Numbered from the stretch's first letter, positions 44,125-54,946 are shown. The stretch is 64,000 nt of DNA from Deinococcus sp. KNUC1210 (GCF_022344005.1 NZ_CP092190.1:2498501-2562500); one strand, 5' to 3'. The notes: generated from the letters alone by a model not told the origin. Numbers and translations: made by a program.

Positions 44125-45477
44125 ATGATCCTCACCGTGACTCCTCCCGCCAGCGCCGCCGCATCGGCGCTCCCGGCCCCGGCCCTGTCGAGCCTGACGC
44201 TGCCGATCACGCTGCCGCTGTCGAGCCTGAAGGCGGCAGCGCTGGCGCGGGTTCCCGACATTCTGGCGAGCATCGATCAGCAGCAGACCTTCGCGGGTGG
44301 CCTGATCACCGTTCATCTGACGGGCGAGGTGCGGCGTAGCGGCGACCTGACCCTGACACCCGATGGAGACGGTCTGCGTCTGAGCCTGCCGATCTCGGCC
44401 ACCTTCCGCGCCGCGCCGATAGGGCTGGGCGACTTCCTGACGCGGGATTTCAAGGGTGCGGCGGTCATCACCGCGCATGTCACGCCCGTGATTTCCGAGG
44501 ACTGGAATGCGGGGGTGAAGGTGCAGGCCGACTATCACTGGACAGACCCGCTGAGCTTCGAGCTGATGAAGGGCGTGACCATTCAGGTGCAGACCCTGAT
44601 CGATCCTCAGCTTCGCGCCCGGCTGGGCAGCATCTCGGAGGGCATGAACACCGCCGCTCGCAGCGGTCTGAAGCTGCGCGAACGGGCGACGCAGCTGTGG
44701 GGTCAGCTCGCTCAGCCGTGGACGCTGCCGGGCGTGGAAGGCGGCGCGGCGCAGATCCGGCCCCAGGGTCTGACGGTCACGCCTTTCGCCTTCACGCCCG
44801 ACGCCGCGACCCTGACACTGGGTAGCAGCTTTCTGGCAAACGCCAGCCTGGGCACGCGGCCTGCACCTGTCGCCGCGTCGCCGCTGCCGCCGCTGAAGAT
44901 TGGGGTGCCGCAGGGCCGAGGGGTGAACCTGCTGTTGCCGGTGTCGCTGGCGTATCCGCAGCTTTCGCAGCTTGCCACCCAGTACGCGGCCCGGCAGGAA
45001 TTTCCGCTGCCCCTGCCGTTTCGCCCGGCCCTGAAGGTGCAGGACATCGCGCTGAGTTCGTCCGGCCCCGGCCACCTGAACGCCGCTGTGCGCCTGAGCG
45101 TGCAGGCGCTGGGCCTGAACATTCCCGCCACCGTGGACGTGAGCGGCACACCACATCTGGAAGGCACCGTCCTGACGCTGGAACACGTGACGGTCAAGAC
45201 CCGGCCCAACGGCGTGACGGCGCGGGTGCTGGGCTGGCTGGCCGACGCACGGGTACAGACACTGCTGGGGAAACAGGCACGCTTCGACCTGGGACCAGCG
45301 CTGGAGGGCGCCAGAGCCAGCATTCAGGCGCGGCTGCCCTACACTGCCGCGCCGGGCATCACGCTGTCGGGCCGGGTGGAACATCTGGCGCTCAGATCGG
45401 TGAGCGTGGACGCAGCGGGCGTGCTGGCGCTCGCCGAGGCACAGGGCACGCTGGCAGCGCGGGTCGAGGTGAAATAG
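44125..45477 (+). CDS. DUF4403-like protein
   Basis: A 450-residue protein rich in beta strands. Repeated blocks such as LSSLTLPITLPLSSLKAAALARVPDILA and the motif VQTLIDPQLRARLGSISEGMNTAARSGLKLRERATQLWGQL are typical of DUF4403 proteins, which resemble tubular lipid-binding folds. No clear signal peptide is seen, although the N-terminus is Ala-rich. Function is unknown; an envelope lipid role is a guess from the family fold. Confidence 0.7.
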   Translation: MILTVTPPASAAASALPAPALSSLTLPITLPLSSLKAAALARVPDILASIDQQQTFAGGLITVHLTGEVRRSGDLTLTPDGDGLRLSLPISATFRAAPIGLGDFLTRDFKGAAVITAHVTPVISEDWNAGVKVQADYHWTDPLSFELMKGVTIQVQTLIDPQLRARLGSISEGMNTAARSGLKLRERATQLWGQLAQPWTLPGVEGGAAQIRPQGLTVTPFAFTPDAATLTLGSSFLANASLGTRPAPVAASPLPPLKIGVPQGRGVNLLLPVSLAYPQLSQLATQYAARQEFPLPLPFRPALKVQDIALSSSGPGHLNAAVRLSVQALGLNIPATVDVSGTPHLEGTVLTLEHVTVKTRPNGVTARVLGWLADARVQTLLGKQARFDLGPALEGARASIQARLPYTAAPGITLSGRVEHLALRSVSVDAAGVLALAEAQGTLAARVEVK

Positions 45478-45623
45478 AGACGTGATGGTGATGGGGAAGG
45501 CGTGATGGGTGATGAGACGGTTTTGAAATGGCTCATCAGACGAGTTCGTGTACAGATGAGGCGGCATGCGGAAGCTGTGCGTTGCCTGCCCAACCGAAAT
45601 CCTCATCACCCCTCCCGTCCCTG

Positions 45624-46222
<599 letters not shown>

Positions 46223-46226
<4 letters not shown>

Positions 46227-47368
46227 GCGCCCGCCCGCCGCAGACCTGTCTGGGCGCTCGCCTGCGCTTCGAGGGGAAAGCTGGCCCGCAGGCAGGTTCC
46301 GTTGCGGCGGCTGACCTGCACGTCACCGCCTGTCGCCCGCACACGCTCGCGCATGCTGGTCAGGCCGGTGCCCTCGACGTGGGGGCCGTCTGATCTGGAT
46401 GTACCGTCGTCGCGCACTTCCAGCACGAATGCCTGTCCGTCGCGCAGGACCCGCACGGTGGCGTGCCGGGCGTGGGCGTGCCGCACGATGTTGGTCACGG
46501 CCTCGCGCACCACCATCTCCATCGCGTATTCCACCGCTGCGGGAAGATTCAGGCCGCCGCTGTGCAGTTCGGGGGCGTCCAGTTCGAGGCGCACGCCTGC
46601 CGCGTCCAGCGCCACCTTGCTGCGGGCCAGCTCGGCGCTCAGGCCGCTGCCCCGGTAGCCTCGCACCGCACTCCGCACCTCGCCCAGCGCTTCACGCGAG
46701 ATGCGTTCGACATCGGCGATTTCGGCGATGGCCCGCGCCGGGTCGCGTTCGGCCAGCTTGCGGGCCAGCTCGCTCTTCAGCACGATCACGCTCAGGGTAT
46801 GGCCCAGCAGGTCGTGCAGATCGCGGGCGATGCGTTCGCGTTCGGCATCGGCGGCCAGCTTCTCCTTTTCGGCCTGGACGCGGGCCAGCCGGATGCTGGA
46901 GATGGTCTGCCGGTAGGCCGCGTGGTTGCCCCACAGCGCCACCAGCGTCAGCACCAGAATCTGTACCAGATCGACCAGCCCCAGGTGTCCCAGACCGGGG
47001 CGCAGAAAGCCTACCCAGCCTGGGGTCAGCAGCGCGGCCACGATGATCGCCATGCCCCACACGCCCACCCTCAGACTCGCCTGATAGCCGATCAACGCCC
47101 CGGCGTACACCAGAAAGGTGGCGCTATCGTAACCGACCACCAACAGTCCCAGCGTGTACATCAGCAGGCAGGCCGCGAAGCCGGACACGATCAGCGCCTG
47201 ATGCTGCTTCCAGATGCGCCGGGTATAGATGTTGATCCACACGCCTGTGAAGGCCAGCAGCGCTGCCAGTGCCAGCGCCGTCAGCCAGGGCGAGTGCGGG
47301 GCACTCAGATAGGCGCGAATGGGAAAGAACAGGTAGCCCAGCCAGACCAGCGGGAAGATGCGCCACAT
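46223..47368 (-). CDS. Sensor histidine kinase (NarX/DesK type)
   Basis: A 381-residue membrane kinase. Five or six N-terminal membrane segments (residues 1-150) are followed by a HisKA_3 box, ERIARDLHDLLGHTLSVIVLKSEL, with the phospho-accepting His. The ATPase domain has VVREAVTNIVRHAHA and VEGTGLTSMRERVRATGG. There is no periplasmic sensor domain, so the signal is probably sensed in the membrane. It pairs with the response regulator and lies downstream of the ABC genes. Confidence 0.92.
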
Positions 47369-47483
47369 GCGGCGGCGGGCCGGTGCATCGTCAGGGGGGA
47401 GTGCGGTCTTCAGGGCGCGTCACGTCGGGCAACCTCGTGGAATGAGTGGGAATCGAAGACAGGGAATCTGAAGACAGAATAGA

Positions 47484-47517
47484 GCGGAGCGAACGAAAGG
47501 TGGCCCGTTCGCTCCGC
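47484..47517 (-). terminator. Hairpin between ABC permease and kinase genes
   Basis: A perfect 12-bp stem GCGGAGCGAACG/CGTTCGCTCCGC (47484-47495 with 47106-type partner 47506-47517). On the minus strand TCTATTC follows. It may attenuate transcription from the ABC genes into the two-component genes. Confidence 0.6.
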
Positions 47518-47531
47518 CGCGCCGACGGTCT

Positions 47532-48332
47532 TCAGCCGCCGCGCCTCGCCTCGTCCCGGCGGTAGGCCCACAGGCTCAGGCCCAGGAACAGCAGCGCGTA
47601 AGCTCCCAGCACCGCCCAGTGCGTCAGCTGGTTGGACGGATCGCGTGCTCCCAGCGCCGTCCAGCCGAGCTGCCCGTAATGGTAGGCAGGCAGGTACGGT
47701 GCGATGCTCTGGATGAACTTCGGGGCCACGTCGAGCGGATAGAAGATGCCCGACGCGAACATCAGCGGAATATTGATCAGGTTGGCGGTCGGCGCGGCTC
47801 CGCTCGGCCCCAGTGCCAGTCCCAGGCTCAGGCCCAGCAGGGCAAACGGCACCATGCCGACCAGCAGGCGCAGCAGCACCGTGCCCAGCATGCCCGCCGG
47901 AAGGCTGACTCCCCCTGCGACGCGGGCGAACACCAGCAGCACCAGCACGCTCAGCAGGCCCATCAGCATGGCGGCCAGCACCTTCGAGGTCAGATACGCG
48001 CCGGGCGTGACGGGCGTGATCCGCAGCTGGCGCATCCAGCCGCTCGCCCGCTCGGTGGCGATATTCACCCCGAAGGCGAACAGCGCTGTGCTGACCAGCG
48101 AGTACGCCGCATACGACACCACCATGTAGGGTCCGGCCTGCACGCCGCCCAGATGCCCGTTCAGATTGGGCAGCGCGAACAGCGCGAAGAACATCACCGG
48201 CAGCAGCAGGCTCGGCATCACGAAGGCGCGGTTGCGAACGAGTTTCAGCAGTTCGGTGCGGAACAGGGCCGCAAAGGCGCGGAGGGGCGGAACCGGGGCG
48301 GCAGTGGCGGACGTGCGGGCAGCGGTGGTCAT
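47532..48332 (-). CDS. ABC-2 type transporter permease
   Basis: A 266-residue integral membrane protein with six segments. FRTELLKLVRNRAFVMPSLLLPVMFFALF begins a typical ABC-2 (drug/lipid exporter) permease, and MFASGIFYPLDVAPKFIQSIAPYLPAYHYGQL is the conserved region before the last helices. It overlaps the ATPase stop by four bases. Export of a lipid, peptide or antibiotic is likely. Confidence 0.9.
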   Translation of the reverse strand: MTTAARTSATAAPVPPLRAFAALFRTELLKLVRNRAFVMPSLLLPVMFFALFALPNLNGHLGGVQAGPYMVVSYAAYSLVSTALFAFGVNIATERASGWMRQLRITPVTPGAYLTSKVLAAMLMGLLSVLVLLVFARVAGGVSLPAGMLGTVLLRLLVGMVPFALLGLSLGLALGPSGAAPTANLINIPLMFASGIFYPLDVAPKFIQSIAPYLPAYHYGQLGWTALGARDPSNQLTHWAVLGAYALLFLGLSLWAYRRDEARRGG

Positions 48333-49285
48333 GCGGTCATCTCCTGGTGGGTACGGGGGGCGGTCAGGTTCAGGAACGCTTCTTCCAGCGTGGCGCGGCT
48401 GACCTCCAGTTCGTGAATGTCGGTGCCCTGGGCGAACAGGGCAGCCAGCAGCGCTTCCGGCTCGCGTGAGCGCAGCGTGGCGCGGCCCGCGTCATCGACG
48501 GTGGCCTGCAAGACGTGGGGCAGATTCTGTAGCTCGCTCAGCACCAGATCGCTGACGAAGCGGATCGTTGCGCCCTGCACGCCCGCCTTGATCTGCTGCG
48601 GCGTACCGTCGGCCACGATGCGGCCACCGCTCAGCAGCACGATGCGGGCGGCGCTGCGTTCGGCCTCTTCCAGATAGTGCGTGGTCAGCACGATGGTCTT
48701 GCCCTGCCGCTGCATCTGCCCGACGCCTTCCCAGAAGATCTGGCGGCTCTGCACGTCCATCGCCACCGTCGGTTCATCCAGAAACAGCAGCGCCGGATCG
48801 CCGATGATGCTCAGCCCGAAGCCCAGCCGCCGCGCCTGCCCGCCCGACAGGGTTGCGGCCCGCTGCCGTGCCTGCGCCTTCAGGTCGCACAGGGCCAGCA
48901 CGTCCGGTACGGCCAGCGGCGCAGGGTACAGCGCGGCGTAGAGCGTCAGCAGCTCGTGGACGGTCAGGGCCTGTGGCAGCGACAGATCCTGCGGCATGGC
49001 TCCCAGACGAGTCCGGGTGCGCGGGTCGCGGGGGTCGCCGCCCATCACGCTCACGCGGCCCTGGGTGGGTGCTTCCAGCCCCAGCATCAGGTTGATGAGC
49101 GTCGATTTCCCGGCACCGTTGGGGCCGAGCAGCGCGGTCAGCTCGCCCCGCCGCAGCTCCAGCCGGATGCTGTTCAGCGCCTGCACACTGCCGTACCGCT
49201 TGGAAGCGTCTTCGATGACCACGGCGGGAAGGCTGGGGCCGCTTGCCGCCGATGGCGCGGAGCTGGAAAGGGGAGAGGTCTGCAT
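48329..49285 (-). CDS. ABC exporter ATP-binding protein
   Basis: A 318-residue ATPase. Walker A GPNGAGKSTLINLMLGLEAP, signature LSGGQARRLGFGLSIIGDP, Walker B LLFLDEPTVAMD, and the H-loop LTTHYLEEAERSA are complete. The C-terminal domain (from 230) resembles DrrA/CcmA exporters. TACCAT (49297-49292) lies six bases before ATG 49285, predicting a leaderless mRNA for the operon of ATPase, permease and probably kinase and regulator. Confidence 0.92.
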   Translation of the reverse strand: MQTSPLSSSAPSAASGPSLPAVVIEDASKRYGSVQALNSIRLELRRGELTALLGPNGAGKSTLINLMLGLEAPTQGRVSVMGGDPRDPRTRTRLGAMPQDLSLPQALTVHELLTLYAALYPAPLAVPDVLALCDLKAQARQRAATLSGGQARRLGFGLSIIGDPALLFLDEPTVAMDVQSRQIFWEGVGQMQRQGKTIVLTTHYLEEAERSAARIVLLSGGRIVADGTPQQIKAGVQGATIRFVSDLVLSELQNLPHVLQATVDDAGRATLRSREPEALLAALFAQGTDIHELEVSRATLEEAFLNLTAPRTHQEMTA

Positions 49286-49436
49286 ACCGTCATGGTAGGA
49301 GGGCGCTGCCGGTGGCCCCAGTGGCGGGCGTCAGGTGACGTGGGTGACAATCGTCATGGTTGACCGTGCCCGCTCGATGAAGGTGCGGCAACCGCCGGAA
49401 CCCGAGACCCGCCGGGAAATGCTCTAAACTGCGGTC

Positions 49437-50123
49437 ATGCCGGAACCCGTGCTTGGCTCCAACGAGGGAGCCTCATCCATCCTGACCGAGTTCACGCTCT
49501 CTCCGGCGACAGTGGAACACCTGAAAGACGCGCTGCGTGCCTCCCTGGTCGGCTGGGCTACTGTGCGGGTGCAGGACGAGCGTGCCCTGGTCCTGCCCGC
49601 CCCCGATCTGGACCAGCTGTATGCCGGACTGGAAGGCCTGCTGGGCGCGGCCTGGTCGCTGCGCTACGCCGTCGATCAGGTCAGCCCGGCGGTGGTGCGG
49701 GCGACGCTGCGGCTGGGCGGAGCAGGTGGCCCGGAGCGCGAGGGACTGGGCCAGGGACATACACTGCAGGATGCCCGGCTGCTGGCCCTGGCTGATGTCT
49801 GCCGCGCCTACGGAGCCGCGCCCGACCAGGAAGGCCAGTGGGTCGAATACGATCCGGAGGAAGGCCCCAACACGGCTGAATTGGAACCGCAGCAACCGCC
49901 GAGCGTGCAGGGGGCGGCGTCCGGTCGCCCGTTACCCGAACTCGTCCGCGATCCGCAGCTGGAACGTGCCAGGAAGCATATCGACGATCTGCTGGAAGGC
50001 CTGAAGAGCGGAGGGCTGGGCAAGCAGGCAGCGCAGGTGCTGGCGCGGCGCGGCTACGGCAATACCGTCGAGGAGAGCCGTGAAGTTTACAAGGAACTCA
50101 AGGCCCTTCAGGCGCGGGGCTAG
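49437..50123 (+). CDS. Possible Rad52/DdrA-like single-strand annealing protein
   Basis: A 228-residue protein. The central part, LGAAWSLRYAVDQVSPAVVRATLRLGG followed by GLGQGHTLQDARLLALADVCRAYGAAP, resembles the Rad52/22 fold region (W-S-hydrophobic strand, then a helix rich in Ala/Asp). The tail GRRGYGNTVEESREVYKELKAL-type ending (RRGYGNTVEESREVYKEL) recalls the C-termini of DdrA and RecT-like proteins. I have no direct match, so this is tentative. TAAACT (49425-49430) lies six bases before ATG 49437. No radiation-response palindrome is visible upstream. Confidence 0.45.
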   Translation: MPEPVLGSNEGASSILTEFTLSPATVEHLKDALRASLVGWATVRVQDERALVLPAPDLDQLYAGLEGLLGAAWSLRYAVDQVSPAVVRATLRLGGAGGPEREGLGQGHTLQDARLLALADVCRAYGAAPDQEGQWVEYDPEEGPNTAELEPQQPPSVQGAASGRPLPELVRDPQLERARKHIDDLLEGLKSGGLGKQAAQVLARRGYGNTVEESREVYKELKALQARG

Positions 50124-50155
50124 CGGTCGGATGGACCGGGGTAGGAGGGGACGCT

Positions 50156-50920
50156 GTGCGCTGTAAATTCATTGCCATTGGCGACGTTCACGCCGATTTC
50201 GAGCGTCTGTGGGAAGCGCTGCGGGCCGCGAGCTGCGTCGATGCTGCCGGAATGCCCACGCTTCCGGTCTGCAGCGGGCTGTATCAGGTGGTGTTGATCG
50301 GTGATCTGGTGCACCCCAAGACCGAGGCTGAATACGCCCGCCTGATCGGCAGCGACACCTTCGATTCGTCCGACCCCGAGCAGCTGTTTCTGGCGGCCCG
50401 CGAACAGGTCAAACGGCTGGAGCGGCTGTACGCCTATCAGCGGGCGGCTCCCCGCTCCGTGCATATTTTGCTGGGCAACCACGACGACGCCGTGCTGCAC
50501 ACCGATTATCTGCTGGGCACGGTGGGCGGCCTGAGCCACGTCGAATTCGATGCCTCGCGCGGGGGCGTGCTGTTGCCCGATCACCTGCGGGCCTGGTTTC
50601 AGAGTTTCCTGCGAGAACTGCGGGTCGGCGGGCTGCACTTCGCGCACGTGGGCCCCCTGCCCGCCATGACCAGTTACGACGACCTGTTCTATGCCGATCA
50701 TGTGCATAAGCGCTGGTGGCAGGAGACGCCCGAATACGTGCAGATGGCAGGCATCGACTTCGGCGTCTACGGCCACACCCAGATGAAAGACGGCATCATG
50801 ATCAACCGCACGAACGGCTTTGCCATGATCGATGCGCTGCCTACCCGCGAGTATCTGGAAGTGCTGGTCGATACCAGCAGCGTGGATGAACCGCTCAGCG
50901 TTCGGCCCGTTCCGTTCTAG
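50156..50920 (+). CDS. Metallophosphoesterase
   Basis: A 254-residue calcineurin-like phosphoesterase. All metal motifs are present: FIAIGDVHADFERL (GDxH), VVLIGDLVHPK (GDxxD variant), VHILLGNHDDAV (GNHD), and DFGVYGHTQMKDGI (GHT). The substrate could be a nucleotide, lipid or phosphoprotein. GTG 50156 follows TAGGAGGGG at a normal distance. It begins soon after the previous gene and may share its transcript. Confidence 0.9.
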   Translation: MRCKFIAIGDVHADFERLWEALRAASCVDAAGMPTLPVCSGLYQVVLIGDLVHPKTEAEYARLIGSDTFDSSDPEQLFLAAREQVKRLERLYAYQRAAPRSVHILLGNHDDAVLHTDYLLGTVGGLSHVEFDASRGGVLLPDHLRAWFQSFLRELRVGGLHFAHVGPLPAMTSYDDLFYADHVHKRWWQETPEYVQMAGIDFGVYGHTQMKDGIMINRTNGFAMIDALPTREYLEVLVDTSSVDEPLSVRPVPF

Positions 50921-50998
50921 AACCTGTGACGCGGCTGACGACAGGCGCTGTGCACCCGCCACGAGAAAACGGCTCGTCCGGGCGAGACCGTACCCATG

Positions 50999-51027
50999 TT
51001 GACAAGCTCGGAAGTGACGGCTATCCT
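50999..51027 (+). promoter_or_regulatory. Strong promoter of the tRNA operon
   Basis: A consensus -35 TTGACA (50999-51004), an exact 17-base spacer and TATCCT (51022-51027), starting about 30 bases before the tRNA-Asp gene. Confidence 0.75.
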
Positions 51028-51063
51028 TAGACCCGCTGTGAAAGCGGCGAAAGCACAAACTGG

Positions 51064-51139
51064 GGTTCGGTAGTGTAGCGGTTAGCATATCTGCCTGTCA
51101 CGCAGAAGGTCGCGGGTTCAAATCCCGTCCGAACCGCCA
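51064..51139 (+). tRNA. tRNA-Asp (GTC)
   Basis: A complete 76-base cloverleaf: acceptor GGTTCGG/CCGAACC, anticodon loop CTGTCAC with GTC, T-loop TTCAAAT, discriminator G and encoded CCA. It is the first of three tRNAs in conventional order. Confidence 0.97.
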
Positions 51140-51162
51140 ACCTTCTCCTCAGGGGAAGTTCC

Positions 51163-51238
<76 letters not shown>

Positions 51239-51272
51239 CAAGATGTTCGCTGTTGTTCCAGGTCTTCGGGCC

Positions 51273-51347
<75 letters not shown>

Positions 51348-51356
51348 ACAAGAAAG

Positions 51357-51377
51357 CCCGCCTCGCGCGGGTTTTTT
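51357..51377 (+). terminator. Rho-independent terminator of the tRNA operon
   Basis: CCCGC/GCGGG (51357-51361 with 51367-51371) followed by six T. Confidence 0.85.
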
Positions 51378-51450
51378 CGTTTCTGAGCCAGCTGTTTTTT
51401 CGGGCGCAGTCCGGCTCACGGCCATCGGAGCCAGCGGGTGCGCCCTGGGG

Positions 51451-51801
51451 TCAACTGTCTGCCTGCTTGCCGTCTTCGTCGATATGAATCAGGCCCTCGA
51501 CGCGCTCGGCCAGTTCCGGTCTACCCAGGCTCCGGAGCGCCCGCGCCGTTCTGACGGTGCCTGCTGCGTCGATGATGCCCGCGTTCCAACCTGCGATCAG
51601 CATGGCGCAGCCCTGAAGCGCGTCCTGAAGCTGCTCCTTGTGGAACATGGCCGCCAGTGCGCCGCTCTGGGGCGGGCGACTCGCCTGCACATCCTGCTGC
51701 ACGCTTAATACCACCTGCATAAATACCTGATCGTACTTCTGCCGGTCGGCGGGTGAAATGCTCTTGTTGGCCGTTCTGCTGGGGTCGGTCGGCTGGGACA
51801 T
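51451..51801 (-). CDS. Small conserved hypothetical protein
   Basis: A 116-residue, mostly helical cytoplasmic protein ([63 protein letters not shown]). I recognise no domain. TAGACT (51813-51808) lies exactly six bases before ATG 51801, so it is likely expressed from a leaderless mRNA. It stands alone, facing the tRNA operon terminator. Confidence 0.65.
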   Translation of the reverse strand: MSQPTDPSRTANKSISPADRQKYDQVFMQVVLSVQQDVQASRPPQSGALAAMFHKEQLQDALQGCAMLIAGWNAGIIDAAGTVRTARALRSLGRPELAERVEGLIHIDEDGKQADS

Positions 51802-51968
51802 GTCGCCAGTCTAGACCACGACCAATCCGGGTGCCCCAGTCTAGGGGGGTCGCACAGAAAGGGGGTTCTGCCATCTCTCAAAAGGCACACTTTTTGGCAT
51901 TTTCAAGTATCTTGATGCAACTCCTGAGATCGGAGACCTATCAACATCAACGCGAGGAAGGGGTGCCG

Positions 51969-53789
51969 ATGCTGAAATACATGCCAGGAAATGCTTTCTT
52001 TGACGAGATGTATACCCAGGACGGTGAAAGTCGCCTGCATTACCGGGGCGTTCAGGCGTATCTGGACCGACTGGGGGCCCCGGAAGTGCAGCGGCGACAC
52101 GCGCTGCTCGATCTGGCCTTCAGAAACCAGGGCATCACCTTCACGGTCTACGGAGACGCCTCGGGAACCGAGCGCACCTTTCCCTTCGATCCGGTGCCGC
52201 GCATTATTCCGGCAAGCGAATGGAAGGGTGTCGAGCGCGGGCTGACTCAGCGGGTGCTGGCACTCAACGCCTTTTTGCGCGACATCTACGGGCCTGGCGA
52301 GATTCTCAAGGATGGAGTGGTGCCGCGTGAACTGGTCTATACCTCCAGTCATTTCCGGCGTGAGGTCCACGGCATTCAGGTGCCGCTGGGCCTGTATACC
52401 CACATCGTCGGCACCGATCTGATCCGCGACGACAAGGGCGAATATCTGGTGCTGGAAGACAATCTGCGTTCGCCCAGCGGCGTCAGCTATCTGCTCGCCA
52501 ACCGCCAGGCCATGACGCGTATCTACCCCGGCATGTTCGAGGCGCAGGGCGTGCGTCCGGTGCAGCACTACACCAGCGCCCTGCTGGAACTGCTGCGCTC
52601 GCTCAGCCCGCGTGACCGCGACCCCACTGTGGTGCTGCTGACCCCTGGCATGTACAACTCGGCGTACTTCGAACATGCGTATCTGGCGCAGCAGATGGGC
52701 ATCGAGCTCGTCGAGGGCCGTGATCTGTTCGTGGCCGACGGGCATGTGTGGATGAGGACCACGGCCGGGCGACAGCAGGTGGACGTGATCTATCGCCGCA
52801 TCGACGACGATTTCCTCGATCCGCTCACCTTCCGGCCCGACAGCGCTCTGGGCGTGCCCGGTCTGATCGAGGTCTATCGCCAGGGCCGGGTGGCGCTCGC
52901 CAACGCGGTGGGCGCGGGCGTGGCCGACGACAAGGCGGTGTATGCCTACGTGCCGGCCATGATCGAGTATTACCTGAACGAAAAGCCCATCCTGAACAAC
53001 GTCCCGACCTTCCTGGGATCGAATCCCGAGCACCTCGATCATATGGTCAGAAACGCCGAGAGTATGGCGATCAAGGCCGTGGGCGAGGCGGGCGGCTACG
53101 GCATGCTGATCGGCTCGGCCTCGACCAGAGAGCAGCGCGACGAGTTTCTGGAGAAGGTCAAGGCCAATCCGCGCAATTACATCGGACAGCCGCTGGTGGC
53201 CCTTTCGCGGCACGGCACCTTTTATCCGGACACCGGCAAACTCGAACCGGCCCACGTCGATCTGCGGCCCTATATCCTGGTCGGCAAGGAAGTGACCATC
53301 ATTCCAGGCGGTCTGACACGGGTGGCCCTGACGCGCGGCTCGTTGGTGGTCAACAGTTCGCAGGGCGGCGGATCGAAAGACACCTGGGTGCTGGAAAGTG
53401 ACGCGCCGCCGATTGCCCCGGTCAACCAGCCGGGCGCGAGCAAGGCCGATAAAGCCGCCTCGGAAGCCATCGCCAGCGTCACGGCGGGCCTGATCCCCGA
53501 GGGCGGCTCACGCAAGGCAGGCAAATCGGGCCGCGCAGGCAAGGCGGCTGGCCGCAAAATCGGTGACCGGGCCGAACGTTCGGGTGTCACGGTGTCTGGA
53601 GCCAGAGGTGCGGCGTCGAGCAAGAAAACGACGCCTGCCAAACGTGCGGCGGGGTCTGCGGGCAAAACCGCAGGCACCTCCAAACCGCCTGCTGCCAAAT
53701 CTGTGCCTGCACCCCCAAAGGCGAGCACCAAGCCAGAACCCGCGAAGAAAGTGACGGGTAAAGCGGCGGGCAAAGGCGGTGACAAGTAA
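51969..53789 (+). CDS. Circularly permuted type 2 ATP-grasp protein with long basic tail
   Basis: A 606-residue protein. Residues 1-480 match the CP_ATPgrasp family: [72 protein letters not shown]-type [16 protein letters not shown] and [21 protein letters not shown]. Members are thought to ligate amino acids or peptides. From about residue 495 a tail of roughly 110 residues rich in Lys, Ala, Gly and Pro (histone H1-like, e.g. [20 protein letters not shown]) is added. ATG 51969 follows AGGAAGGGG. The alpha-E gene overlaps the stop. Confidence 0.9.
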   Translation: MLKYMPGNAFFDEMYTQDGESRLHYRGVQAYLDRLGAPEVQRRHALLDLAFRNQGITFTVYGDASGTERTFPFDPVPRIIPASEWKGVERGLTQRVLALNAFLRDIYGPGEILKDGVVPRELVYTSSHFRREVHGIQVPLGLYTHIVGTDLIRDDKGEYLVLEDNLRSPSGVSYLLANRQAMTRIYPGMFEAQGVRPVQHYTSALLELLRSLSPRDRDPTVVLLTPGMYNSAYFEHAYLAQQMGIELVEGRDLFVADGHVWMRTTAGRQQVDVIYRRIDDDFLDPLTFRPDSALGVPGLIEVYRQGRVALANAVGAGVADDKAVYAYVPAMIEYYLNEKPILNNVPTFLGSNPEHLDHMVRNAESMAIKAVGEAGGYGMLIGSASTREQRDEFLEKVKANPRNYIGQPLVALSRHGTFYPDTGKLEPAHVDLRPYILVGKEVTIIPGGLTRVALTRGSLVVNSSQGGGSKDTWVLESDAPPIAPVNQPGASKADKAASEAIASVTAGLIPEGGSRKAGKSGRAGKAAGRKIGDRAERSGVTVSGARGAASSKKTTPAKRAAGSAGKTAGTSKPPAAKSVPAPPKASTKPEPAKKVTGKAAGKGGDK

Positions 53790-54721
53790 TGCTGTCACGG
53801 GTTGCCGAGTCGCTGTTCTGGATCGGGCGTTATGTCGAGCGTGCCGAGAATACCGCCCGTATGCTGGACGTCAACTACTACGCCACGCTGGAAGCCGCCG
53901 GTCTGGTCAGCGAGCAGTGGGGGCCGCTGCTGTCGATCACCGGCAGCGAGCACAGTTTCCGCGAGGCGCGGGGCCGGGTCGATGCCCGCAACGTGCCGAC
54001 CTGGCTGGCCTTCGACCGGGGAAATCCGGGCAGCATCACGGCGAGCATCGCGCATGCCCGAGAGAACGCCCGTGGCCTGCGAGACCGTATTCCCAGCGAG
54101 ATGTGGGAAGCGCTCAACCGGGCGTACCTGAATCTGTGTTCCAAAGATGAGGGCGTTCTCGACCGCGACGAGCTTCACGAGTACTGTGTGGCCGCCCGCG
54201 AGGCCAGCCATCTCTTCTTCGGCATCGCCTTTGCCACCCTGCCGCGTGATGAGGGCTGGCAGTTTCTGCGGGCCGGGCAGATTCTGGAGCGCGGTGACAA
54301 CACCCTGCGGCTGCTGCAGGTGCGGTATCGCCAGAAGGCCGGTGACCTGCCGCAGGTGGCCGTTCACAATCACCGCTGGGTGGCCGTGCTGAAGAGCGCC
54401 AGTGCTTACGAGGCGTATCAGAAGCGCCGTCATGCGGGCCTCGATCCACGTGCCATCGCCGAGTTTCTGCTGCTCGACGCCGATTTTCCGCGCAGTGTTC
54501 GGCACTCAGCCAAGAATCTGCACGAGACGCTGGAACAGATCGAGCGTACCCGTCCGGAAGCGCACGCCCTGCTGATGCGCGAGGCGGCGTGGCTGTATGC
54601 CCGGCTTCAGCATGCCAGCGTGGATGACATCCTGACCGATGAAGATCCTGGACTGGACGATCTGCTCAGCGACTTCAACGATCTGGGCCGCCAGATTCAT
54701 CAGGCATACTTCGTGGTGTAG
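53789..54721 (+). CDS. Alpha-E domain protein (DUF403)
   Basis: A 310-residue all-helical protein. [31 protein letters not shown] is the characteristic N-terminus, and GIAFATLPRDEGWQFLRAGQILERGDNTLRLL is the second signature, with conserved Glu and Arg residues. Family members always occur with the CP ATP-grasp and transglutaminase genes and may form part of a peptide-ligating complex. Its start overlaps the ATP-grasp stop. Confidence 0.92.
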   Translation: MLSRVAESLFWIGRYVERAENTARMLDVNYYATLEAAGLVSEQWGPLLSITGSEHSFREARGRVDARNVPTWLAFDRGNPGSITASIAHARENARGLRDRIPSEMWEALNRAYLNLCSKDEGVLDRDELHEYCVAAREASHLFFGIAFATLPRDEGWQFLRAGQILERGDNTLRLLQVRYRQKAGDLPQVAVHNHRWVAVLKSASAYEAYQKRRHAGLDPRAIAEFLLLDADFPRSVRHSAKNLHETLEQIERTRPEAHALLMREAAWLYARLQHASVDDILTDEDPGLDDLLSDFNDLGRQIHQAYFVV

Positions 54722-54946
54722 GCCGGTGCAGTGCGGGTCGGCGTGTGTACGGTGTGGCTGAAGACTCGGCTCACTCCTCTCAGAGCGATACCCCCTTCAT
54801 GTGCGTTCTGCAGATCGAAGGGCTTCCTGTTGTAAGGCCAAATGGAGAGCCGACGAAGTACGGTGTAAGGTAGAGCGTTTGGAGTGGTCATTTCCGCAGG
54901 TCGCGGCAACGAGCATTCTTTCACGTTTCCAGCACCGCCCCCACTT

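Noticed and set aside
49286..49436. A radiation/desiccation response motif before the possible DdrA-like gene
   Set aside because: No palindrome of the TTATG...CATAA kind is present; only a leaderless -10 box is seen.
54722..54946. A small gene in the gap before the transglutaminase gene
   Set aside because: Open frames there lack ribosome binding sites and overlap the flanking genes in other frames. Nothing else is supported.
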